The notes under the pieces are model-generated. The model was not told the origin of the DNA. It did no database searches and saw only the letters and a program-made list of their open reading frames with translations. Shown piece by piece: positions 53,001 through 59,632 of a stretch of 64,000 bases of DNA (position 1 is the stretch's first letter; the number at the start of each line of letters is the position of its first letter). This stretch comes from Lentisphaerota bacterium. Its GTDB lineage: Bacteria; Verrucomicrobiota; Lentisphaeria; Oligosphaerales; JABHEG01. The translations under genes and the position numbers were made by a program. The stretch lies in NCBI GenBank assembly GCA_018676675.1, contig JABHEG010000282.1, positions 1 to 64,000 on the forward strand, written 5' to 3'.

Positions 53001-54522
53001 GTCCCGGATTGCCTCTCCTGCGGTGTTCGCGCAGCCGCACGAGGAGGTCTTCTCCCCAGTCGGGGTTTCCGGTGTACACATAGCGCATCCCCAGATCTGC
53101 TGAGCCGCTCATGAGCGAGCGTTGACTATAGCGCGGTAGTCGTTTTCGCGTTGCGCTCGGATTCGGCTTGCTGAAGTGTGTCTTCATCGCCTCGCCCAGG
53201 GCCACCGTAACGGTGTGCGGCACAGTGGTTCCCGGCAGGTCGTCCAGGATTCGCAGGAATGCCCCGACCGCGTGCTCTGTCCCGACGGCGTCACTGCCGG
53301 CAAGAACCACGGCGTTTGTTCCAGTTGCCCAGGGGTTGTGGACCGTGCGCACGACCCAGCCGCCTTTGCCCGGGTAACCGGCATCTTCGCGTGTATACCA
53401 AAGGCAATAGAGGCGCTCGGTGACTTTGTTCTGGAGCAGGTTGCCGATGGCAATGGCATGGCGTGATCGGTCGCCCACTGTCACCCACTTTTCGTCATTG
53501 ACAATGGGCAGACGCAGTCCCGTGTGTTCCGCGAGGTTTTGCTGCAGTTCCTCGGCAAGACGTCGCATGGCCGGCTCCCCGGACACCACGATATCGGCAA
53601 CAGGGCGCCCTTCGACAGCCAGAGGCGTATCGAGGGTCAGGGGCTTGAGAGTCGCGATGCAGCCGGTGTCGGCCCAGCCGATGCGATCGAGGACGACCGG
53701 CGCGCCCTCTCTGGCTGTGATGGAGAACGCATGGCTGCCGTCGTTCGGGACCTCGATGTACGCATGGCGCCCCTGGAATGATGTGCCGGCTTGTTGAACG
53801 TCCACGGTGGTGGTGCGTCCCTTGAAGCTCACGCTGCAGGCTCCCAGTTGCAGGCCTCCATCGCTCTCTGTGCGTCCGAACAGCTCGATCTCGCGTGGGC
53901 CGGGATCGGAGGAGAACGTGAGGGTGATGGCTTGGCCTGATTGGAGGACAAGTCCCTTTCCTCCGCTGAAGCTGCCGTCCTCAACCACTTCTCCCCCCTG
54001 GCCTGCAAGGGATTCTGCCTCGATATTTGCCCCGATCTGCCGCAGCCGGGTGTCGGCGATCCACAGCTCCCCAGACGAGTAGGTCAGGCGGAAGGAGACC
54101 GTGGCTGAGTCAGCATTGCCCGTCGCGAAACGCCAGGAGAATGGCTTCCACTCCCCCGATTGCCCCATCAGGCGGTGGTCCTGCGTCCCCTTGCCCTCAT
54201 GTCCGACCACGAAAGCCCTGACCGCCCAACCGACCGAGCCTGGGTCGAGCTTCGTCCGGAATCGACAAGAGAGTTCGTAGAGGGCCCGGGGAGTCAAGGA
54301 AACCTGCTGCTGGATGTGGGCACCCGAGTAGCCTTTGGTCGCAGTGACCTTGTGAATGCGGACGGCGGAACGGCCCGCTTCCGTGACCACGTCAACCGTG
54401 TCGCCCTCCCCTTTGCCTGATTGCCAAGCCTCCAGGCCTTGAGAGAAGTCCCTGTTGCGGAGCAGTTGGGCCGACAGAGCCAACGGCAGGAGGAGGGCAG
54501 CGCAGATCCAGCGGCTATGCAT
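50041..54522 (-). CDS. Giant exported lyase/heparinase-like protein with FG-GAP propeller
   Basis: The 1493-residue protein has a signal peptide (about 1-18). A CBM4/9-like jelly roll follows (about 20-165: LLRNRDFSQGLEAWQ), then a second beta-sandwich (about 170-290) and a GH67-type alpha/beta domain (about 300-440). A toroid-like helical catalytic region lies at about 450-760 (LSYEAVRHNHEMLAAMDAYY, GCWDTDCF-like stretch). The heparinase II/III-type beta-sandwich follows (about 790-1130), with GIACGSHGHADPNCIARF, whose H-G-H-A-D resembles the catalytic H of the family. A C-terminal propeller with four calcium loops ends the protein (DLDGNGSAE, DLDGDGKAE, DVDGDGIKE, DLDGNGKDE). It is a polysaccharide-lyase candidate, sharing its architecture with the protein at 6611-10552. 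Its stop abuts the 33-bp repeat array. Confidence 0.72.
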   Translation of the reverse strand: MHSRWICAALLLPLALSAQLLRNRDFSQGLEAWQSGKGEGDTVDVVTEAGRSAVRIHKVTATKGYSGAHIQQQVSLTPRALYELSCRFRTKLDPGSVGWAVRAFVVGHEGKGTQDHRLMGQSGEWKPFSWRFATGNADSATVSFRLTYSSGELWIADTRLRQIGANIEAESLAGQGGEVVEDGSFSGGKGLVLQSGQAITLTFSSDPGPREIELFGRTESDGGLQLGACSVSFKGRTTTVDVQQAGTSFQGRHAYIEVPNDGSHAFSITAREGAPVVLDRIGWADTGCIATLKPLTLDTPLAVEGRPVADIVVSGEPAMRRLAEELQQNLAEHTGLRLPIVNDEKWVTVGDRSRHAIAIGNLLQNKVTERLYCLWYTREDAGYPGKGGWVVRTVHNPWATGTNAVVLAGSDAVGTEHAVGAFLRILDDLPGTTVPHTVTVALGEAMKTHFSKPNPSATRKRLPRYSQRSLMSGSADLGMRYVYTGNPDWGEDLLVRLREHRRRGNPGHDTHMELWKTLRGWDNIEESPALTEEVRLEVTNYLLQVLRGKEGVFSGMFQSSLSYEAVRHNHEMLAAMDAYYGWLYFGRYYDLPDADDWLAKARYCFGAQEQHFKGKDESGNYEATAALWPLLSYAIAEPGYTFLPSGVGRTFIDRCVITLDNRFSLSGHGDCWDTDCFAPLTFAIGAWYYRDSGYQYVLEEHYRLRPERSLVFRTYPTFAMHGVLQPERPARFEGVTVAPLDPGHYAYYREHQDELLWNTPVTNTFDKLSLRTRFEPDAQYLLLDGIACGSHGHADPNCIARFTDNGRVWIVDDCYTEGPFLDAQNGIQVTRNGLGAPLPACARLDGKADFSHAGLTRTTLVDHAGTDWERNILWLKEGPVLILDRLTAREDATFGIRLRWRTLGTVEHSGNCLTTRQAKMESAPAQHMDLSWNSDLVSSVELADERYSARWGKYPYAEPQVNVLTLDRSCDLRRGEDTVLASLIVTGDSKEGMQSKLKELPGNRFLLTEGTPTVGGLAQTPFVAGELTVIGHTFILTRDKLSVLQPTMVGIGGTVVLDGAVAALNLDAKAGQLELICSKEETATILGGVRTLEPGRTVIRFDHGAVQLAGAIAAAMAQAGVPGRGKQPDQTGFRPILTPSHRLSFDGAIAALATDAGLIAVGTQSGATALLTVTGHVMSRGSLGSPISAAGVGDLDGNGSAEAVFGTVDGHVIATDADGAQRWQFQCPVFPTRRGYLGQVHDLLVADLDGDGKAEVTVGAKNSRVLILNGDGTERREILVDGETTIHGNFAAMDVDGDGIKEVSSYAPVCSFGFVFDFRLKGAYIKSSTDGWPSHVRDRVIVDLDGNGKDEVALATNRGTLYARQWVDGRLKQVHIGTVGTGVTAMAPIHRDGEPDGFVAGLEMSYLHAFTGTGEYCWGMPTAGPVTDLVTVGTGEAIHIFATTRAGTLERFTTHGQAAGGMQTPAPVSHLRIAGTTVVAGCEDGTVLLIEQP

Positions 54523-54951
54523 GTGTCAGTTGTTCCAGTAGAGCCCACAAGGCTGGGCATGCGTTGAGGTCCTGTCAGGGGGGAAATAGACCAATCCCAA
54601 AAATAGCGGTTTCCCAGTCGTCTGCGAGCCCTTGTCTTGTCGGTTGACTCAGGGGCGCTGGGAATGGAGTTCGACAAGCGTTCCTACCCGTGAGTGATCC
54701 CCTCGGCGCTTCGCCAGGAGCGAAACCGGAACTATGGTGGAGTGGCGTTGAGGTAGGCAGGAAGAACGGCACGCCGCCGCGCTAAGTGCTTTGCTACAAA
54801 CGTCTGCATGCAGGTGAAGAGACGCGTTCGCAGGCTTAGGCATGGGCGATCCCACGGGACTTGTCTCGCTCACCACCCACGGACGGTGGGCGGGGGCGCA
54901 GCACCACGTGCGGCGGCTCTCCGGCCCCTATCTGAGTGAGGCGTGAAATCG
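54523..54951. promoter_or_regulatory. 430-base divergent intergenic region
   Basis: This lies between the giant lyase-like gene (-) and the GH39-like gene (+). A small hairpin CCCAC-GGACG-GTGGG is at 54876-54890, close to the rightward start, and could sit in the leader mRNA. I compared the region by eye with common riboswitch layouts and found none. No gene-like ORF. Confidence 0.4.
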
Positions 54952-57153
54952 ATGGTCAGAAGTGGTCAAATGGTGCTTCTTGTCGGGATTCTCTCCGGAG
55001 TTTCCGCGTTGGCTGATGTAACGGTTGACGCACCATTCCTAGTCGCTCCCAGCGAGGGAGCGCACGTGTCGCCGGGAGTCAAGCCTGTGGAGGTCGACGG
55101 GCGTGCGGCGCTGACCTTCGGAGATGGCGGGATTACGCTGCCGATGGCCGGGCATCTGTCGGCGGGGGCAGGCGGTGTTGATGTCGTGTGCCGGCTCCCG
55201 GAGGCGTGGCCGTCGACCGAACGTTCCACCCTCTTCCATGTCGGTGAGCAGACGCATGTACACGTCACTCTCTTCTTCCGTGCCCCGGGGCAGTTGGTCT
55301 TCGTGTACAAGGCCGGTGAGGAGTACTATGCGTCTATCTCGCATCCGGGCAGCCGTCTGTGGACGCCCGGATCGCGGCATCGGATTGAAGCCAGTTGGGG
55401 GCCGTTGGACGGGCGCCAGCAGTTTTGGCTGCGCTGTGACGGCACGCTCATCGCGATGCGGAGTGCCCGCCTGATCGAGACGTGGCCGAGGCAGTGCTAT
55501 ATCGGGAGTCAGCGTTCGATGCGTCGATGGCGGGGATTGGTCGAGCGGATGCGCCTGACATCCACGCCGCTGCCGATTCCGGAACTCGAGCCGGGTGAAC
55601 GGGAGATCCGTGTAGATGCGGACCGGACTGTGGGGACGTGCCACAACTTCTGGTCGGTGTCGAACTTCACCAGTGAAGACATGTTCGCTGACCCCGCAAA
55701 GGCCAAGCGCTACCGGACCAGCCATTCGTTCATGAGGTACGTGAACTGCGTGCGGCTGCTCGGGGGGCGTGAAGACGGCAAGAACCAGTGGTTCAAGGGA
55801 GTCAGTGCCGACGGCACGATTCAGTGTGATTTTTCCGGCTTGATCGGCTACTTGCGTGGTATGCTCGACGCCGGATACGTGCCGCGGATTGTTCTCGACA
55901 ACGTGCCGACGGCGATGAGTGACGCGAAGGAGCTCCACACGTACGGCAACACGTACCCTCCAAAGGACCCTGAGGTCTGGCATGCGTTCATTTCTGCGGC
56001 TGTGAGGGCCATGGTGGACGCATTCGGGGACGAGACCGTGAGCGGGTGGCGCTTTCGCGTGGGCACCGAGCCGGATCTCTACCCGGGCCATTGGGCCGGC
56101 ACAAAGGAAGACTACCTCGTGCACTACGACTACACCGTGGATGCCGTGACCGGAGTCATTCCCGATGCTGACATTGGTCCGGGCAACATCCTCAATCCTG
56201 CCAGAATCGGCGCGAACAACGTGAGCAAGCGGAAGCAGTGGGGACTGGAGATCGTGGACCACGCAGCGAATGGCACCAATCGCTGTACTGGGGCTACCGG
56301 CACGCGGCTCTGCTATCTGCAGTGCTCCTGGTATGGGCAGGTGGGAGTCGCAATCGATACCTTTGACCTGGCGGTTACCCGTATGCGCGACCGGTTGGCT
56401 CGTTACCCGCAGTTCGAAAAGCTCCCCGTGGATGTTGCGGAATTCGCGATCCTGCGGGATGACGCGAATCAGCGTCTCTGGTGCGGAGACATCACGGAGT
56501 GGGGTGCCAGTTGGTACGCAGCCATCGCGGAACGGGTCTACGAGCTCGGGGTGGATCAGGTCCACGAATGGGCTCAGACGACCGCTGGAATCAAGCACCC
56601 CCGGGCGCTCGTGATCGGGATGCTCGAGGAATTGGTCGGGGGAGACCGTTTGGCGGTCGAGGCAACCGGGACGTCAGCAGCGCGCTGCGGGGCCATCGCC
56701 TGTCGCAAGGGCGAAGACCTGTACGTCCTGTTGTTCAACCATCGAGCGATGCGCCGTCCCAGTGTGCCTGAACAGGTTCGCCTCGCGCTCGGCGACTTGC
56801 GCATGGACGTTGGTGCCGCTTGGACCGTGTCCGAGTGGCTGATTGACGAGGAGCATGGCGTCTTCGCTTACGAGCTATACCGCGACTGTGAGGCGGCCGG
56901 ACTGAAGGCGCTGCCCAAGTCGCCGTTGTTCGGGGGCAATGTCAGGCTGCGCTTTGGCCCGAAGGTCGGGACAGTCCTGTGGAAACACCGGAAGAAATAC
57001 CTGGCGTTGGCGCGACCCAAGCAGGTGCGCCAGGCAGAGGCACTGAGTGTGGCGCACGGTAAGGTGATGGTTGATCTGACCATGCCCGGGCACAGTGTGC
57101 GCCTACTGAAATTCTCACCGGGGAAAGAGGGACAGGAGCAGGGCCATGAGTGA
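54952..57153 (+). CDS. Exported LamG plus GH39-like glycoside hydrolase
   Basis: The 733-residue protein has a signal peptide (hydrophobic core LLVGILSGVSALA). An N-terminal LamG/concanavalin-like domain (to about 205) is followed by a TIM barrel resembling GH39 beta-xylosidases/iduronidases: GYVPRIVLDNVPTAM, GWRFRVGTEPDLYPGHW with E373 as candidate acid/base, and LPVDVAEFAILRDD with E497 as candidate nucleophile. A C-terminal beta-sandwich completes the GH39 plan. The frame also opens with GTG at 54943, but the only reasonable ribosome site (GAGG) is ten bases before the ATG at 54952. Its last eight bases overlap the VF530 gene. The substrate is likely a plant or algal xylan-like or uronate-containing glycan, though this is inference. 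Confidence 0.75.
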   Translation: MVRSGQMVLLVGILSGVSALADVTVDAPFLVAPSEGAHVSPGVKPVEVDGRAALTFGDGGITLPMAGHLSAGAGGVDVVCRLPEAWPSTERSTLFHVGEQTHVHVTLFFRAPGQLVFVYKAGEEYYASISHPGSRLWTPGSRHRIEASWGPLDGRQQFWLRCDGTLIAMRSARLIETWPRQCYIGSQRSMRRWRGLVERMRLTSTPLPIPELEPGEREIRVDADRTVGTCHNFWSVSNFTSEDMFADPAKAKRYRTSHSFMRYVNCVRLLGGREDGKNQWFKGVSADGTIQCDFSGLIGYLRGMLDAGYVPRIVLDNVPTAMSDAKELHTYGNTYPPKDPEVWHAFISAAVRAMVDAFGDETVSGWRFRVGTEPDLYPGHWAGTKEDYLVHYDYTVDAVTGVIPDADIGPGNILNPARIGANNVSKRKQWGLEIVDHAANGTNRCTGATGTRLCYLQCSWYGQVGVAIDTFDLAVTRMRDRLARYPQFEKLPVDVAEFAILRDDANQRLWCGDITEWGASWYAAIAERVYELGVDQVHEWAQTTAGIKHPRALVIGMLEELVGGDRLAVEATGTSAARCGAIACRKGEDLYVLLFNHRAMRRPSVPEQVRLALGDLRMDVGAAWTVSEWLIDEEHGVFAYELYRDCEAAGLKALPKSPLFGGNVRLRFGPKVGTVLWKHRKKYLALARPKQVRQAEALSVAHGKVMVDLTMPGHSVRLLKFSPGKEGQEQGHE

Positions 57154-57373
57154 GCCGGGAACTGGTGATGCGTTGCATGGCATCACCTTGGAGACGATCG
57201 TCAATCGCCTGGTTGAATATTACGGCTGGAGTGAGTTGGGGCGACGCATCGACATCCGATGCTTCAATCACGACCCGTCCGTCAAATCCAGCCTCAAGTT
57301 TCTTCGCAGGACCCCGTGGGCACGAGCGAGGGTTGAGGAGCTGTATGTCGCCACCGCGCGGCGCAACTGCTAG
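57146..57373 (+). CDS. VF530 family small DNA-binding-like protein
   Basis: The 75-residue protein matches the VF530 (DUF2132) family over nearly its whole length: LHGITLETIVNRLVEYYGW, ELGRRIDIRCFNHDPSVKSS and KFLRRTPWARARVEELY. Family members form small helical, SAP-like folds thought to bind DNA; their biological role is unsettled. Here the ATG overlaps the 3' end of the GH39-like gene by eight bases (ATGAGTGA), so it is translated by coupling, which is an unusual partner for it. Its stop overlaps by four bases the stop of the URO-D-like gene on the other strand. Confidence 0.9.
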   Translation: MSEPGTGDALHGITLETIVNRLVEYYGWSELGRRIDIRCFNHDPSVKSSLKFLRRTPWARARVEELYVATARRNC

Positions 57374-58401
57374 GCGAGTCGTTTGGCTGTCTGAATCATG
57401 GCGTGCATGTTCTCGGCCGGGGTGTCGCGCGGGTTCATCTCACCCGTGTTGAACACGTATCCTCCGCCAGGCTTGCAGGTCTGCATGATGCGTTCCGTCT
57501 CGGCAGCGACCTGCTCCGGCGTGCCGCGCATCAGCACCTCGATCGGGTCCAGATTGCCGCTGAAGCAACACGTCCCGGTCATGGCTTCTTTCACTGCTGC
57601 GATGTCCGCATCCGGTCCCGCACTGATGATGTCGACCCCGAGTTTCGCTTCTTCCAGCAGGTAAGGGACCTTTGTTTCCGAGTTGTGCAGGTGGAAGATC
57701 GTGCCGAAGTCCTGTTTACAGTGATCGACGAGTTCCTTGCATGAGGGGAAGGCGACGTCGCGGTACTGGTCGATGGAAATCATGCTGCTGTAGGCGTTAC
57801 AGTCGCCGAGCCAGATGGCATGGGCGCCGGCGTCAACCTGGGCTTTGATAAAGCGGTATTGCTGCTCCACGAAGAACGCGCACATGTCGTCGAGCAAGGC
57901 TCGGTCGGTCATGGCCAGCATCATGGTTTCGGTGAGCCCGCACGCCAGCCCCACGCAGCTGTAAGGCGCGGCCGCAGCTCCCTGTACCAGCACGGTGTTG
58001 CCGAAATGCTCTCGGATCTTGCGGATGGCTTTGAGCTTCTCCGGGACGCGTCCCGCAGTCAGTGGGTCAAAGAGGCGCCATGAGTCGAGACCGGGCCGTG
58101 TACATTCCAGGTGATCCTGAGTGGCCCGCAGAATGTCCCCTTCGCCGGGGCAGCCGACGCCCAGGGGTTCGAACTCAAAGCAGTCATCGACCTGGACCCA
58201 GGCCCAGTCGTAATCAAACTCTTCAATCGCGGCAATCCAGACTTCCGCGATCTTATCGCCATCCTGGCAGACCGTCTCGTAGTCCCACTTGCCGTACCAT
58301 TTGACGTCAAACTCTTCACTCAAAGCGAAGACCGGAATACGTGTCGGTTCACCCAGGGCTATCGCCGTTTTTACATCCTCGATGACGCCGTCGTATGCCA
58401 T
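57370..58401 (-). CDS. URO-D family methyltransferase-like protein
   Basis: The 343-residue URO-D-superfamily protein opens with KTAIALGEPTRIPVFAL. Its putative metal motif is IFHLHNSETKVPYLLE (H237-L-H239). The end block GGGYVFNTGEMN has Asn318 where paralogues carry Cys. SGNLDPIEVLMRGTPEQV is a standard segment of the methyltransferase-like branch. It lacks the HemE signature. The start at 58401 is set by AGGAGGAG just upstream; the longer open frame to 58545 is implausible. It is convergent with, and overlaps by four bases, the VF530 gene, and is divergent from the CBM protein gene at 58640. Confidence 0.8.
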   Translation of the reverse strand: MAYDGVIEDVKTAIALGEPTRIPVFALSEEFDVKWYGKWDYETVCQDGDKIAEVWIAAIEEFDYDWAWVQVDDCFEFEPLGVGCPGEGDILRATQDHLECTRPGLDSWRLFDPLTAGRVPEKLKAIRKIREHFGNTVLVQGAAAAPYSCVGLACGLTETMMLAMTDRALLDDMCAFFVEQQYRFIKAQVDAGAHAIWLGDCNAYSSMISIDQYRDVAFPSCKELVDHCKQDFGTIFHLHNSETKVPYLLEEAKLGVDIISAGPDADIAAVKEAMTGTCCFSGNLDPIEVLMRGTPEQVAAETERIMQTCKPGGGYVFNTGEMNPRDTPAENMHAMIQTAKRLA

Positions 58402-58639
58402 GCTGCTCCTCCTTTGCCTGTCAACAGTGAAGCTATTCGGTACCAGTAATCTGCTATGCGGGGTGAACGCGAGAATATACGGCCGTGAAGGCAAACGGAC
58501 AGTGCCGCGGCAGAGGGCGCGTGGACGCAACTCTGGAGAGCCCACCTATATTCCTCGCGCGGGACAGCACGTCAGGTCGACCGACGATTGCGGCCCCCGC
58601 AGGTGCGGTGCTGTGAGGAATTTCACGGAGGCTCTCCTG
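58402..58639. promoter_or_regulatory. Divergent intergenic region with long inverted repeat
   Basis: CGCGAGAATATA (58468-58479) and TATATTCCTCGCG (58547-58559) are inverted copies differing by one inserted base, 67 bases apart, between the divergent URO-D-like and CBM protein genes. They could be paired operator half-sites or the arms of an RNA stem. No promoter is certain. Confidence 0.4.
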
Positions 58640-59632
58640 ATGATCAACACTGAACGAACCGGAGGCGGGCTTGCTCTGCGACGGCTTGTCCTTGCGGCGC
58701 TGCTGACTTCTGCCGCGGGTGGCGTGTGGGGCCAAACGCCGGTCAATGGGGACTTCGAGGCCGGTATTGAGGGCTGGAAGGCCTACCGTGGTGCAGAGGC
58801 CGGGACGATTCTCTCCCGGACGTCGGGGGCCGGCCACGGGGGCGGACACGCCATGCAGGTCGACACCCGCGGTGCGAATCGACTTGAGGGGGCGTCCTGC
58901 ACACTCACAACCCTTCCCGATCGGGCGTACCGTGTCGATGTCTGGCTCAAAGGCAGCGGGACGGTCATGCTCTGCGTTTTGCGCGGCGGGACGTGGGTCT
59001 ATGGCAGTCCTGTGGACGCCACGAGTACCTGGCAGAAGAGCAGCCTCCATTTCGTTTCTCTGGACACGTCGTCGGCGTTCAGCGTGTTGACGACAAAGGC
59101 GGACCCCCAGAAGGTCTCGTTCTGCGTTGATGATATCGCGCTCACCGATGAGTCGACGCCAGCTGTTAGGCCGATCAAGGTTGCTCCCTTTGCTGTGCAG
59201 GCGGAAGACTTTCGTGCCCCCGGCGCGTTTGGCCAAGTTGCGGAGGACGCATCGGCCAGTCGTGGAGCATGTGTCGAAGGACGGCGCTATTTCTGGTTGA
59301 CCTATGGCGTGCCGTACGTGCCCCGGACGACACTGCCGTTCTACATCTACTTGCGCACACGCGTATCCCTAGACACGCAGAGCAGCATTGTGGTGATGCG
59401 AGTTGTGCCTGGTCAGAAGAGCGAGACCGTTTTTCGGATGCCGGGGCCTGTGTCAACGGAGTGGCAATGGCTGCGGACCGGACCCCACAGCTGTCACATC
59501 GGGGAACGCTTCTGCGTTTCTTCGAATGCTGTGGATCCGAAGGCAACGGTGGCGTTGGACGCGCTGGTGATTTCCACCCAGGACGGCCTGGATGACAAGG
59601 AACTCGAGGAGGCACTGTCAGATGAGCTCTAA
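58640..59632 (+). CDS. Exported carbohydrate-binding protein (two CBM-like domains)
   Basis: The 330-residue protein has a signal peptide (about 1-31, ending GVWG). Its first domain (about 33-175) is CBM4/9-like: TPVNGDFEAGIEGWKAY, GGHAMQVDTRGANRLEG, RAYRVDVWLKGSG, VSFCVDDIALTD. The second domain (about 185-325) has a CBM6-like opening FAVQAEDFRAPGAFG. No catalytic domain is seen, so it probably binds glycans or scaffolds the hydrolase encoded next. The ATG at 58640 follows GGAGG by nine bases; the longer frame upstream is not protein-like. Its last 11 bases overlap the next gene, which suggests translational coupling and a matched output of the two proteins. Confidence 0.75.
   Translation: MINTERTGGGLALRRLVLAALLTSAAGGVWGQTPVNGDFEAGIEGWKAYRGAEAGTILSRTSGAGHGGGHAMQVDTRGANRLEGASCTLTTLPDRAYRVDVWLKGSGTVMLCVLRGGTWVYGSPVDATSTWQKSSLHFVSLDTSSAFSVLTTKADPQKVSFCVDDIALTDESTPAVRPIKVAPFAVQAEDFRAPGAFGQVAEDASASRGACVEGRRYFWLTYGVPYVPRTTLPFYIYLRTRVSLDTQSSIVVMRVVPGQKSETVFRMPGPVSTEWQWLRTGPHSCHIGERFCVSSNAVDPKATVALDALVISTQDGLDDKELEEALSDEL

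Noticed and set aside
54523..54951. Riboswitch upstream of the GH39-like gene
   Set aside because: Only a short hairpin is visible. No conserved cobalamin, SAM, TPP or glycine aptamer pattern could be recognised.
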